In this document: positions 8,951 through 17,581 of the stretch, piece after piece
How positions within the stretch are numbered: the stretch's first letter is position 1
Layout: every line of letters starts with the position of its first letter
DNA from: a methanogenic archaeon ISO4-H5
Lineage (GTDB): Archaea > Thermoplasmatota > Thermoplasmata > Methanomassiliicoccales > Methanomethylophilaceae
Direction: 5' to 3'
Length of the DNA stretch: 64,000 bases
Assembly: GCA_001560915.1 (NCBI GenBank)
Contig: CP014214.1
Span: forward strand, 1,426,001 to 1,490,000
Position numbers and translations under genes: made by a program
The notes under the pieces: generated by a model
Databases searched by the model: none
What the model was told of the DNA's origin: nothing
Seen by the model: the letters and a program-made list of their open reading frames with translations, nothing else

Positions 8951-10666
8951 TCAGAGGTCGGAGAACTTCCTCTTGCCGGTGATGAGGTCGTCGATGATGG
9001 CGGGTGCGTCATCCATCCTGATCCTCTTCTGCTCGGTGGTGTCCCTGTCCCTGATGGTGACGGTTCCCTTCTTGTCCCCGTCAAGGGTGTCGTAGTCGAC
9101 GGTGATGCACCAGGGGGTTCCGGCCTCGTCCATACGGGCGTACCTCCTTCCGATCTGTCCGGCGTCGTCGTAGTAGGCTTCGGCGCGGTGGGTGTGGACT
9201 GCCTCGCAGAGTTCTCTGGCGACGGTGTCGAGTCCGTCCTTGGCCATCAGGGGGAACACTCCGACCTTAATGGGGGCGACCTCAGGGGTCAGCCTGAGGA
9301 CGGTGTAGTCCTCCTTCTCGTCGTAGGAATACGCATGTTCCAGCACGGTGTAGAAGATCCTATCGAGACCGCAGGAGGGCTCGATGACGTTGGGGATGAT
9401 CCTCTCTCCGGAGATTTTCTCCTTGACCCTCACGACGTTGAACTTGTCGGAATCGAGGACCATCTCCTCGCCGTCGACGGTGATGGTGAGCTTTCCGTCA
9501 ACGATGTCGGCAGGGGTCTTGGCTTCGATGGCATCGGTGACCGCTTTGGCCTTGCCCTTGAAGGTGGGGCCGATAACCTTGTAGTTGGCTTTGACCTTGT
9601 CCATCTCGACCTCGCGGGGCTCGTCGTACTTGACGAAGTGGGAGAGGTCGGTACCGGAGAACTGTCCGTGCCTGGTAAGGTCCCAGGCACCGCGGTCCGC
9701 GACACCGGTGATCTCGGTCCATCCGATGGAGAGGAGTGCCTCGGCGTCCCAGCAGTCGTTGGCGTAGTGGGCCATCTCGTCGGGCATGTGCTGCCTGAAC
9801 CTGAGCCTTGCTGGGTCTACACCGCACCTTACCAGGAGCTGCTTGGTGGTGCCCACGAAATAGGCAAGTGCCTCGTTGGCGATGACCTTCTTCTCGACGG
9901 CCTCGCGGACGGTCATGGTGACGGTCTCGGAACCGGTGTTGGGGAGAAGGGTGAGAACCTCGTCCGCCATTTCGGGGAACCTGGGCCAGGTCTTGTCCTC
10001 TGGGTCTATGAAGAGTTCGACCTCCATCTGGTTGAACTCCCTCATACGTATCATACCCTGCCTGGGGGCGATCTCGTTCCTGTAGCTCCTGCCGGTCTGC
10101 ATGACTCCCAGGGGGAGCTTCTCCCTGTTGTACCTGTAGAGATTCTGGAAGTTCATGAAGATACCCTGGGCGGTCTCGGGCCTGAGGTATCCGACACGGG
10201 AGGTACCGGGACCGATGTTGGTCCTGAACATGAGGTTGAAATCCTCGACGGGACCGAGTTTTCCGCCGCAGGTGAGGCACTTTACGTTATGTTTCTCGAA
10301 GGCCTCCTCCAGCTCCTTCTCGGTCATGGTGTCGGGGTTGTCGTAGTACTCCTTGACCAGGTGGTCGGCCCTGAAAGGGGCACCGCACTTGGTACAGTAG
10401 GTGATCTTGTCGGCGAACTTGTCAAGGTGTCCGGAGGCCTTGAAGACCTCCCTGGGCCCGACGTACTCGGAATCGATCTCGACGAATCCCTCCCTTCCCT
10501 TGTAGAGGGACCTCCAGACGTCGACGATGTTGTTCCTCAGGCTGAATCCGAGGGGCCCGTAATCATACATACCGGCGACTCCGCCGTAGATATCGTAGGA
10601 GGGCCAGATGAATCCCCTGCGCTTGAACAGGGCCATCAGGGTATCCATCGTTTTGTCGTCGCTCAC
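8951..10666 (-). CDS. glyS: Glycyl-tRNA synthetase (class II, alpha2 type)
   Basis: Charges tRNA-Gly. The 571-residue protein has the family N-terminus (KRRGFIWPSYDIYGG, GMYDYGPLG), class II motif 2 (YRNEIAPRQGMIRMREF), and motif 3 with the GLDR arginine (EPSCGLDR). A C-x2-C pair (YCTKCG) and a second (CLTCGG) probably bind zinc in the insertion. A C-terminal anticodon-binding domain follows (VGVFPLMAKDGL). Its start overlaps the stop of the upstream CBS gene by 4 nt (ATGA), so the two are translationally coupled. Confidence 0.95.
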   Translation of the reverse strand: MSDDKTMDTLMALFKRRGFIWPSYDIYGGVAGMYDYGPLGFSLRNNIVDVWRSLYKGREGFVEIDSEYVGPREVFKASGHLDKFADKITYCTKCGAPFRADHLVKEYYDNPDTMTEKELEEAFEKHNVKCLTCGGKLGPVEDFNLMFRTNIGPGTSRVGYLRPETAQGIFMNFQNLYRYNREKLPLGVMQTGRSYRNEIAPRQGMIRMREFNQMEVELFIDPEDKTWPRFPEMADEVLTLLPNTGSETVTMTVREAVEKKVIANEALAYFVGTTKQLLVRCGVDPARLRFRQHMPDEMAHYANDCWDAEALLSIGWTEITGVADRGAWDLTRHGQFSGTDLSHFVKYDEPREVEMDKVKANYKVIGPTFKGKAKAVTDAIEAKTPADIVDGKLTITVDGEEMVLDSDKFNVVRVKEKISGERIIPNVIEPSCGLDRIFYTVLEHAYSYDEKEDYTVLRLTPEVAPIKVGVFPLMAKDGLDTVARELCEAVHTHRAEAYYDDAGQIGRRYARMDEAGTPWCITVDYDTLDGDKKGTVTIRDRDTTEQKRIRMDDAPAIIDDLITGKRKFSDL

Positions 10667-11505
10667 TCGAGCACCCCGGTGACGGCGCGGAGCACGTCCA
10701 CGTCGTAGATCATGCCGATGAGCTCGTCCTTGGTGCCGCGGACGGGGATCTGTCCGAAGTCGTTGCTAATCATGAGGCGGGCGACCTCGTTGAGGGCGGT
10801 CTTCCTGAAGACAGTGAGGGGCTTGGGGACCATGTAGTCCTTAATCTGCTTGTTGTTGTCGAAGTAGTCGCTGGTGGCGGTGTAGAACAGGGGCAGGACG
10901 TTCCTGAGACCGATGAGCTTGGTGTCGGAGACTCCGAGCTTGGCAGCGGCCTCCTCGTCGGAGACCTGATCGTTGAACATGTCACGGTCGGTGAGAATTC
11001 CGGAGAGATCCCCCTTGGCGTTGAGGATGCAGAGAGCAGCCACGTCGCTGACCCTCATGGCCGCGACAGCGTAGGAGATGGGGTCCTCCTCGTAGGCGGT
11101 GACGCAGGTGGTGTTGATGACGTCCTCCGCGGTCATGGCGGTCTTCATGTTCCTGATCTCCTTCAGGATGTCGGTAGGGGTGATGATTCCCACCAGCTTG
11201 TTCTCGTCGACCACGGGGATCCTGTGGATCCTCTTCTCGGCGAAGATCCTAGCAGCCTCGGGAAGAGGTGCGTAGGGGGAGATGGTGATGATGTGCTTCT
11301 TCATGATGAGGGACAGCTGGGTCTCTTCGAACTTCTTGAAGATGTCCCTCCTGGAGACGATTCCCATGAGCTTTCCGTCGGATGCACGGACGACGGGAAG
11401 TCCGGTGAGCTTGTTCCTCACCATCATGTTGATCACTTCGTTACGGCTTCCGGGAACCTGTGCTACGATAGGCGCGGGGGTCATTACGTCTGCTACTGTC
11501 TTCAT
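10663..11505 (-). CDS. CBS-domain protein
   Basis: A 280-residue protein made of four CBS motifs with no additional catalytic domain. Motifs begin near residues 5 (VADVMTPAPIV), 68 (MKKHIITISPY), 127 (AEDVINTTCVT) and about 222 (DYMVPKPLTVF). Stand-alone CBS proteins bind AMP, ATP or SAM and regulate partners. The ATGA overlap with glyS and the 6-nt distance to the universal stress gene upstream place it in a three-gene stress or energy-status operon (uspA, CBS, glyS). Its target is not evident. Confidence 0.85.
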   Translation of the reverse strand: MKTVADVMTPAPIVAQVPGSRNEVINMMVRNKLTGLPVVRASDGKLMGIVSRRDIFKKFEETQLSLIMKKHIITISPYAPLPEAARIFAEKRIHRIPVVDENKLVGIITPTDILKEIRNMKTAMTAEDVINTTCVTAYEEDPISYAVAAMRVSDVAALCILNAKGDLSGILTDRDMFNDQVSDEEAAAKLGVSDTKLIGLRNVLPLFYTATSDYFDNNKQIKDYMVPKPLTVFRKTALNEVARLMISNDFGQIPVRGTKDELIGMIYDVDVLRAVTGVLE

Positions 11506-11511
11506 TTCTGT

Positions 11512-11943
11512 TCACTCCTTGATTTTGACTGCCATGACGGGGCATTCCGTGTTCGCTATCACATATTGGGTTACGCTGCCCATGAGCATCTTCCTGATAC
11601 CGGTCCTGCCGGCGGTACCCATGACCACCAGGTCGTAATTCTCCGCCAGTTCCGCAATGGTCCTGCCGGGATTGCCCTCTACGGAGACCGTCTCGCAGGA
11701 TACTCCGAGGGATTCCGCGGTCTCGGATGCCTTGGAAAGAACCCTGTCCGATTCCTCGGCGAGGATGCTGTCCACATCGTCAGGGTCAGTGTTCACTGCC
11801 ATCTGGAGATATGCTGCACGGTCCTTCACGAAAAGTATGGTGACGGCCGAACCCGCGTCCTTGGCGAACTCGCAGCCCTTTGCAAGGGCCTCATCCGAGA
11901 ATACACTGCCGTCCACGGGGATCAGGATTTTCTGGTAACTCAT
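11512..11943 (-). CDS. Universal stress protein, UspA family
   Basis: A 143-residue single USP domain. It starts with the typical ILIPVDGS strand-loop and carries the ATP-binding signature G-x2-G-x9-G-S near the C-terminus (MGTAGRTGIRKMLMGSVT). ATP-binding USP proteins act in stress survival by an unresolved mechanism. It is the first gene of the operon with the CBS protein and glyS. Confidence 0.92.
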   Translation of the reverse strand: MSYQKILIPVDGSVFSDEALAKGCEFAKDAGSAVTILFVKDRAAYLQMAVNTDPDDVDSILAEESDRVLSKASETAESLGVSCETVSVEGNPGRTIAELAENYDLVVMGTAGRTGIRKMLMGSVTQYVIANTECPVMAVKIKE

Positions 11944-11961
11944 ACGGGGGATGCTCCCATT

Positions 11962-12975
11962 TCACAGGAAAGGGACACGCTCCGAGGAGTACCAGGCCGA
12001 TTCGGGGCCGGAGCCTCCCAGCGGAAGGACTGCGTATTCCACTTCCCTCTTATACGCGTGTATCCCGCGGGTGCGATTTAATAATTCTGATGAACCTACT
12101 GTCATGCACTCCCAAATCCAACTGTCGGCATCCTCCATACCCAGAATCTCCCTGAAAAGAGCTGACTCGGGACGGAGGTCGGGGGTGCACAGCATGGCAT
12201 TGTCGGTACCCATGGCCACGGTGCATCCGCATTCCTTCATCCTCTTCAAGGGAGGGACCTTCCCGAAGAAGCGGTTGGAGCGGGCGCAGACGGATATCGG
12301 TATGCCGGCGTCGGCGCACTTCCTCAGGTCCGAATCGGAGGCCTCGCACATATGTACCAGGAAGGCGGGTTCGAGGGAGAGTACCGCATCGATGTCCTCG
12401 CGAATCCTCTCGCTGCAGTGGATGGCGAACGGCCTGCCTGCGGCATGAGCGGCATGGGCTGCCTTTTCCGCTGCGGCATAGCCGACGTCAGTCAGGGAAG
12501 AAAGGGCGATTCCGTCTGCTACGGAAAGTAGGTCTTCCAGCTCTGTGAGGCCCGCTTCGGGTGTAGACGGACGCCCGAGAATTACTGCGCTGGCACATGC
12601 CTCGCGAGCCATCCTGCAGCCCTCCGCCCCACCCTCGCGGAAATCCACGAAAGTACCGATTCCGTTGGATGCTGCCAGCTCCCCGAATGCATGCATATCC
12701 TTCACCAGAACGTCCCTCGGAGTCTCACGCAGATAACGATGCTTGAGTCCGTCTGGAGGTGCCACCAGTTCCTCGAGGGTCATTCCCGGTTCCGGTTTGA
12801 CCCCGGCATCGGCGCAATGGGTATGGGTATCGATCAGGGCGGGAAGAATCACACCGAAAAGATCCGGCTTTCCCGAGTACGGACCTTCGAACACCTCAGT
12901 AATCCCGCCCTCGGAGACGGCGTGACCGCGGACCATCCTCCCGTCGATGAAAACAAAACCGTCCGCAGTCCTCAT
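11962..12975 (-). CDS. Amidohydrolase-superfamily protein (deaminase-like)
   Basis: A 337-residue metal-dependent hydrolase. Visible metal ligands are the H-x-H pair in LIDTHTHC, a later His in FAIHCSE, the segment LVHMCEASD, and the catalytic Asp in GTDNAML near residue 280. This pattern is closest to cytosine/nucleoside deaminases of the superfamily, but the substrate cannot be deduced. An upstream in-frame extension to 13098 lacks family similarity. A TATA-like TTTTTATA on the minus strand near 13000 lies about 25 nt before the ATG at 12975, supporting that start. It runs head to tail with uspA. Confidence 0.8.
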   Translation of the reverse strand: MRTADGFVFIDGRMVRGHAVSEGGITEVFEGPYSGKPDLFGVILPALIDTHTHCADAGVKPEPGMTLEELVAPPDGLKHRYLRETPRDVLVKDMHAFGELAASNGIGTFVDFREGGAEGCRMAREACASAVILGRPSTPEAGLTELEDLLSVADGIALSSLTDVGYAAAEKAAHAAHAAGRPFAIHCSERIREDIDAVLSLEPAFLVHMCEASDSDLRKCADAGIPISVCARSNRFFGKVPPLKRMKECGCTVAMGTDNAMLCTPDLRPESALFREILGMEDADSWIWECMTVGSSELLNRTRGIHAYKREVEYAVLPLGGSGPESAWYSSERVPFL

Positions 12976-13193
12976 AAAACATACCAGAGAATGAGAGTAT
13001 AAAAACCGAACTAAGCTACCCTGTTTAGGGGCAAAACAGGAATCAGATTGTGAACTCGGACTCCCTGCTGCGGATTGCAGACAATCATCGGGATGCATAT
13101 CCGGAAATTCTGCCCGTTTTTTATCCTATGCAAAATACTAATTTTCAAAATACTATTTCATCGATTAGTAAAATGCAAAACCGCTCCGAACCA

Positions 13194-13376
13194 ATGGAGA
13201 AGAGCGACATCGAGACCCTGATCAGGCGCTCGAAACTGGTGAAGAGTTCTCTCGCCAGAGAACTGATGGCGTTCTCCAGGTCCGGTTTCACAGAAGGAGC
13301 ACAGAGATGTGCGGAATCAAACGACGTTGTTCTGTATACGCTCAAAGACGTGTCCCGGCCAAACGGGAAACAGTAA
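13194..13376 (+). CDS. Small hypothetical protein
   Basis: A possible 60-residue protein, soluble and mildly basic, with two short amphipathic helices (SDIETLIRRSKLVKSSLARE). I choose the ATG at 13194 because the longer frame from 13050 runs through an AT-rich promoter-like stretch (TTTTTATCCTATGC near 13120). No family recognised. It could also be an untranslated region; support is only the open frame, a plausible promoter and the T-rich terminator side of its convergent neighbour. Confidence 0.35.
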   Translation: MEKSDIETLIRRSKLVKSSLARELMAFSRSGFTEGAQRCAESNDVVLYTLKDVSRPNGKQ

Positions 13377-13387
13377 AAAAATAAGCC

Positions 13388-13401
13388 GGGTCCGAAGACC
13401 C
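13388..13401 (-). terminator. Terminator of the ferredoxin-NADP reductase gene
   Basis: GGGTC-CGAA-GACCC hairpin, 14 nt past the stop codon of the minus-strand reductase gene, followed on that strand by a run of seven T (13374-13380). A textbook hairpin plus T tract. Confidence 0.7.
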
Positions 13402-13415
13402 AGCATGTGAAAGTT

Positions 13416-14354
13416 TCAGGCCCAGTAGGGCTTCTTGACGAACTTATAGGCAGAGAGACAGGCGGTGGCGGCCTCGCCGCATCCGGTGATGATCTGCTTG
13501 TACTTTCCGGGGTAGTCGACGACATCCCCACAGGCGAAGATTCCGTGCCTGTTGGTGCTCATGTCGAATCCGCACTTGACAAGTCCGTTCTCGGTGAGGT
13601 CGAGTCCCCACCTGGTGAGTGCTCCGAGATCGGCGGTGATACCGATGTTGATGACGGCCAGGTCAGCGGGGATCTCGATCTCCTTCTTGTCCTGGTCCAG
13701 AAGTGTGATGCTGGTGAGTTTGTCGGTTCCGTTGAAGGATTTGACCGAACAGCTCATGTACTGCTTGACGGCGCTCTCGTTGAGGTTCTTGACGTTGATC
13801 TCGTCAGCCCTGAACTCGGGCCTCCTGTGGACGATGGCGGTCTCGGTAACGGTATCGGCGACCATGGCCATCTCGATGGCACTGTTTCCTCCTCCGAAGA
13901 GGACGACCTTCTTTCCGACGAGGTGCTCCTTGAGCGGCAGGAAGTAGCTGACTCCCTTGCCTTCGAGTTCTGCCTCTCCGGGGGCGTCCATCTTCCTGGG
14001 TGCGAACTCTCCCATTCCGATGGCAATGATGACCGAGTTCGCTTCATACTCGTTGTCCTGCGTCTTCACGATGAGTTTCTGGTCACCGTCTATGATGTCG
14101 ATGACCTTCTGGTGCTCACGGATCTCGCAGTCCAGGGATTCTGCCTGTGCGTAGAGCTTGTCGGAGAGCTTCCTAGCCTGGATGTTCTCGTATGCGGGAT
14201 AGTTGTGGATACCCTTCTCGGGGTAGAGTGCGACCAGCTGTCCTCCAACGGTTCCGGATTCCAGAATCAGCGTGCTCATCATCTTGGACCTCGCATAGAT
14301 CCCGGCGGTGAGACCTGCAGGTCCGGCTCCGATAATCACAACGTCGTATGCCAT
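13416..14354 (-). CDS. Ferredoxin/flavodoxin-NADP reductase, YumC type (thioredoxin reductase-like)
   Basis: A 312-residue two-domain FAD/NAD(P)H flavoprotein. The FAD Rossmann motif GAGPAG is at residues 9-14 and the NADP motif GGGNSA is in the second domain. It resembles thioredoxin reductase, but the redox CxxC of true TrxB is absent: the equivalent segment reads YFLPLKEHLVG. The N-terminal signature GGQLVALYPEKGIHNYPA is characteristic of YumC-type ferredoxin-NADP reductases. It probably shuttles electrons between ferredoxin or thioredoxin-like partners and NADPH. A single-gene transcript with terminator. Confidence 0.85.
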   Translation of the reverse strand: MAYDVVIIGAGPAGLTAGIYARSKMMSTLILESGTVGGQLVALYPEKGIHNYPAYENIQARKLSDKLYAQAESLDCEIREHQKVIDIIDGDQKLIVKTQDNEYEANSVIIAIGMGEFAPRKMDAPGEAELEGKGVSYFLPLKEHLVGKKVVLFGGGNSAIEMAMVADTVTETAIVHRRPEFRADEINVKNLNESAVKQYMSCSVKSFNGTDKLTSITLLDQDKKEIEIPADLAVINIGITADLGALTRWGLDLTENGLVKCGFDMSTNRHGIFACGDVVDYPGKYKQIITGCGEAATACLSAYKFVKKPYWA

Positions 14355-14418
14355 CCTCCCGCGGAATGGATTATGTTATAAAAACAGTAGCGCCCCGACT
14401 GTGGTTACTGCGGGGAAA

Positions 14419-14458
14419 TTCGTAGTATTATGCTGAATTTCTTCAGAAATACTACGAA
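14419..14458. repeat. Long inverted repeat (possible operator or RNA hairpin)
   Basis: TTCGTAGTATT (14419-14429) is matched perfectly by AATACTACGAA (14448-14458). Between the arms, CTGAA and TTCAG form an inner 5-bp stem, so the whole could fold as a 40-nt two-tier hairpin. It lies in the 300-bp gap upstream of the reductase gene and upstream of a 34-codon membrane-peptide gene. No T tract follows, so an operator or RNA element is more likely than a terminator. Confidence 0.55.
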
Positions 14459-14654
14459 ATTCGTATCAATGCTGTGAATAACGATGGTTTCCCCGCCGTT
14501 CCTCGTAATGTGTCCGCTGGATGCCGGAGAGATCGGCAGAACCGATGGTGCTTTCGCATGTGCCAGATGTCATACCGAGGTATATTCGTCTGCGGATCCG
14601 GGAGTATTCGTCGACAGGCGAACCTATTTGTAGGTTCACAGATTCTCTGGGTAC

Positions 14655-14759
14655 ATGGTAAGCCTCGACTGGAATTACTTCATCCCCCTCTTCGCCGCCA
14701 TGGCAGTCTTCCTCATCGGAATGTTCGCCTACAACGCGAAGAAGAAAGATAACGAGTGA
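14655..14759 (+). CDS. 34-residue single-span membrane peptide
   Basis: A short reading frame with the logic of a real small protein: a polar start (MVSLDWNY), one hydrophobic span of about 18 residues (FIPLFAAMAVFLIGMFAY), then a positively charged tail NAKKKDNE, predicting N-out/C-in topology. It begins at the ATG at 14655 and ends in TGA. No family recognised. Its hydrophobic-then-basic architecture resembles small subunits or regulators of membrane complexes. It lies between the inverted repeat and the PNPOx-like gene. Confidence 0.5.
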   Translation: MVSLDWNYFIPLFAAMAVFLIGMFAYNAKKKDNE

Positions 14760-14972
14760 ATCCGTTTACTGCCGTAAGGCAGATTCCTTTTCTTAGTAAG
14801 CTGTACTTACAGCTGATAGCATCAACAGTTTCGTAACCGGCTGCAGGATTTATTTTGCGGCGCTCCGCATTGTCTGCAGTCCCGGATTATCCCCATATCA
14901 GAACTCATCCAGAACGCCGTTTGCGACTATGATTATATACTGCACTATTCATTTGTTAGTTAGGTGTTACAA

Positions 14973-15371
14973 ATGGTAGCAATCCCTGAAAACGTATTGA
15001 ATCTTCTGAAAGATCCCGAAGCAAAGAAAGTCATCAGCACCGTCTGCCCCGGCAACAGGCCCCACACCATTACCGCAGGCACCATCGGAGCCGTCGGCGA
15101 CAGCCAGATGATGGTCGGAGAGATCCTCATGAAGAGGACCGCCCAGAACCTCTCCAAGAACCCCAACGCTTCCTTCAACGTCATCAAGGGAACCGAGTCC
15201 TACGAGATCCACTGCGTCTGCAAGGAGCAGGTCAAATCCGGACCTCTCTACGACGGTGTCAAGGCTGTCTGCGACAAGATGAACCTTCCCCTTTCCTCCG
15301 TGTTCGTCTTCGACGTGATCTCGGTCTACAACCAGTCCGCCAACATGGACGCCGGCAAGAAGATCGCCTGA
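14973..15371 (+). CDS. Pyridoxamine 5'-phosphate oxidase-family FMN-binding protein
   Basis: A 132-residue split-barrel flavoprotein. The N-terminus MVAIPENVLNLL, a central RPHTITAGTIGAVGD and the MKRTAQNL segment fit the PNPOx-like FMN/F420-binding fold common in archaea. The substrate is unknown. The start is the ATG at 14973, preceded by a GGTG Shine-Dalgarno; a promoter-like TATATAC-type stretch (ATTATATACTGC) lies near 14935. A strong terminator follows. Confidence 0.75.
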   Translation: MVAIPENVLNLLKDPEAKKVISTVCPGNRPHTITAGTIGAVGDSQMMVGEILMKRTAQNLSKNPNASFNVIKGTESYEIHCVCKEQVKSGPLYDGVKAVCDKMNLPLSSVFVFDVISVYNQSANMDAGKKIA

Positions 15372-15385
15372 TCTATAAAACTACA

Positions 15386-15409
15386 GCCCCTTCGGGGGCA
15401 TCTTTTTTT
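15386..15409 (+). terminator. Terminator after PNPOx-like gene
   Basis: GCCCC-TTCG-GGGGC type stem at 15386-15399, followed by TCTTTTTTTC with seven consecutive T (15403-15409), 14 nt past the stop. Confidence 0.8.
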
Positions 15410-15463
15410 CATATAGCCAGATATAAAAAATACGGTTTTCGGCACCGTGAAGGTGCCAGGGTT

Positions 15464-15661
15464 TCAGAATAGGTGCTTGCGGGACCTGTTCTCCGGAGGA
15501 CGGTGGTTCCTGTAGCAGTCCCTGCAGTAGACCGGACGTCCCTCGGTGGGCCTGAAGGGAATCTCGCATTCCTTCCCGCAGTCAGCACAGGTCGCCTTGA
15601 AGAACTCCCTCGGCGCGTCCCTGCGCTGGGGGCGGTTCCCGTTCCTGTTTTCATATGCCAT
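15464..15661 (-). CDS. Small CxxC/CxxC zinc-binding protein
   Basis: A 65-residue basic protein with two Cys pairs (CADCGKEC and CRDC) separated by about 15 residues including a conserved-looking PFRPTEGRPVYC turn: a compact zinc ribbon. The rest is rich in Arg, Asn and Pro, suggesting nucleic-acid binding. Archaeal CxxC-CxxC proteins of this type are frequent but mostly uncharacterised. The ATG at 15661 is preferred over 15694 because the upstream segment overlaps the TATA-like TATATA of the promoter between this gene and the divergent membrane protein. Confidence 0.65.
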   Translation of the reverse strand: MAYENRNGNRPQRRDAPREFFKATCADCGKECEIPFRPTEGRPVYCRDCYRNHRPPENRSRKHLF

Positions 15662-15744
15662 AAATGGATATCGGCCTGGCCGTATATATCCCAACTGGCG
15701 GACAGGGTGGCCCTTTTTATTTATTAGAAACTATACGACATCGT

Positions 15745-16902
15745 ATGAAGCGCATACCGCTCAGCGACCTCCATCTCACCACCAAAATGCGGCAGTGGTT
15801 CCAAGAGAATCCGCGTTGGGACGCTGAGACGAGACAGGACAAACTGGACCGCTTCATATTCAGGGTTTTCCCTGCATCGGTGATCATCTTCGCACTGATC
15901 ACCGTGATCCTTTTCTTCACGGCCTGGGGAAACCACACCTCGTTCGGCCATTTCCTTTACTCGGCATGCGTATCCTATACTGCGCTGTTTATCATCCTGG
16001 GAATCCCGGCATTCATCCTCTCCGAGCACAACGTCATCAAGTGCCGCTACACCGCAGCGGTACTGCTGTTCGGATCGGTACTGCTGGGCCTTCTGTTCTG
16101 GTTCATACTCGGGCCCGAGACCAACGGTCTTAACAGATTCATCTCCGGTTTCTACTGGTTCATCAGCCGTTCCGGTCTGGAGATCACCCTCTACTCCACC
16201 GTTCTGGGAATGGTGGTCCTCATGGTCGTCTGCGTGCTGGTGTCATACGGGGTGTTGGCGGTTATCGTCGCCTACTTCCGTCAGAACTACCACCGCATCA
16301 TGCTCTCGCTGGAGAAGAACGATGATTCCAAACTCTGCCGCACCGCCAGGAAGTATTTCCTCATACCGAGCATCATAGATGTCACCGAAGTCACGCTGGA
16401 ACCCGAGGTGGACGACAGCATCTTCCAGAAGAACGTCTTCAAGAGGATGCTGTTCTACGAGATCGTCGCGGGATTGGTCATCGCCTCGTACCTCTTCCTG
16501 AACCCGGTCTTCCTGCAGACCATCAACTACGGAGAGATGATGGTCATCATCATGCTCCTCTCGCTTTTCATAGCGACCCTTGTCGTGCCGGTGAGCATCC
16601 TCAGATCCTTGGGTGCCGCAGCCCATTCCTCGGGGAACCGCCCGTATTACCTGTGGAGAGGCATGAAGAAGAAGCTTTTCCATCCCGCATTCTACATCGG
16701 TCTCTTCCTGACCCTCATGTGGATCTCACTCTATACCCAGATGGACGGACTGAGGATCATCACCCACTATGTCGGGTACCTGGTGTTCATGTTCATGCTG
16801 GGCGCCATCGTCTCCTTCACCTATGTGAACGTCTTCTATGTTCCGTTCAAGAACGGTATCATCAGGAACTTCTATCAGAGGAAGAAGGACGGCAAAAAGT
16901 GA
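15745..16902 (+). CDS. Multi-spanning membrane protein of unknown function
   Basis: A 385-residue integral membrane protein. Hydrophobic spans are visible at roughly residues 45-65, 75-95, 105-125, 145-185, 245-265, 275-300 and 330-370, giving about eight to ten passes. A charged cytoplasmic segment (LEKNDDSKLCRTARKYF) sits in the middle. No transporter or enzyme signature recognised. The ATG at 15745 follows a TTTTTATTTATT promoter element at about 15712; the longer frame from 15664 would run through it. The TPR gene starts 28 nt downstream, probably the same transcript. Confidence 0.65.
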   Translation: MKRIPLSDLHLTTKMRQWFQENPRWDAETRQDKLDRFIFRVFPASVIIFALITVILFFTAWGNHTSFGHFLYSACVSYTALFIILGIPAFILSEHNVIKCRYTAAVLLFGSVLLGLLFWFILGPETNGLNRFISGFYWFISRSGLEITLYSTVLGMVVLMVVCVLVSYGVLAVIVAYFRQNYHRIMLSLEKNDDSKLCRTARKYFLIPSIIDVTEVTLEPEVDDSIFQKNVFKRMLFYEIVAGLVIASYLFLNPVFLQTINYGEMMVIIMLLSLFIATLVVPVSILRSLGAAAHSSGNRPYYLWRGMKKKLFHPAFYIGLFLTLMWISLYTQMDGLRIITHYVGYLVFMFMLGAIVSFTYVNVFYVPFKNGIIRNFYQRKKDGKK

Positions 16903-16930
16903 TTTATCCGCGGGGACCGTTCCGGGCAGT

Positions 16931-17581
16931 ATGAGCGACCCCGTCTTCGAGGCAGTCAGCAAGGCGAAGAGGCAGGAGGAGAGCGGCAACCCCAAGGCCG
17001 CCGCTGAGACCCTCGAGAAGTTCCTTTCCGAGAACCCCATGAGCATCCCGCCCAGGATGGAACTCGCCAGGATCTACATCTACAAGCTGAACGACCGCGA
17101 ATTCGGTATCACGCAGCTCGATGTCATCCTGGACATGGATCCGGATAACATAGACGCGCTGAAGGCCGCCACCACGGTCATGATGACCGACAAGAAGTAC
17201 CGCTTCAGGGTCGACGAGGATTATTCGCATCTTGTCAGCCTGGTGGCCGCCAGGAAAGATCCCAAGGAGTTCGCGCAGGTATGCGCAGCATACGCGGTCT
17301 TCCTCCGCAGGCAGATGGTGGATTTCCCCAAGTCCGGGGAGTATTACGAAAAGGCTATTGCGGCGGTGCCGGATGCCTACGAGTATCATCAGGATTATGC
17401 CGTTCTCCTGCTGAACGATCTCAAGGACTACCCCAAAGCGAAGACCGAGCTGGAGGAAGTTCTCAGGCTCAAGCCCAACAGCATCTCTGCCAGGAAGAAC
17501 TACGACCTTCTTATGAAAACGAAGTACGATAAAGACGGCAACCTGAAGAAACAGGGATTCTTCAGCAGGCTCCGTCACTGA
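16931..17581 (+). CDS. Tetratricopeptide-repeat protein
   Basis: A 216-residue helical protein with TPR-like motifs, for example AKRQEESGNPKAAAETLEKF near residues 12-31 and YYEKAIAAVPDAYEYHQDYA near residues 137-156, followed by AKTELEEVLRLKPN. TPR arrays bind partner proteins. The ATG at 16931 is chosen because the upstream frame overlaps the end of the membrane-protein gene. It may be the soluble partner of that protein. The 3' end overlaps the convergent hydrolase gene by 7 nt. Confidence 0.75.
   Translation: MSDPVFEAVSKAKRQEESGNPKAAAETLEKFLSENPMSIPPRMELARIYIYKLNDREFGITQLDVILDMDPDNIDALKAATTVMMTDKKYRFRVDEDYSHLVSLVAARKDPKEFAQVCAAYAVFLRRQMVDFPKSGEYYEKAIAAVPDAYEYHQDYAVLLLNDLKDYPKAKTELEEVLRLKPNSISARKNYDLLMKTKYDKDGNLKKQGFFSRLRH

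Noticed and set aside
13416-14354. Thioredoxin reductase
   Set aside because: The fold and size fit, but the redox-active CxxC is absent and the N-terminal signature is that of YumC-type ferredoxin-NADP reductase.
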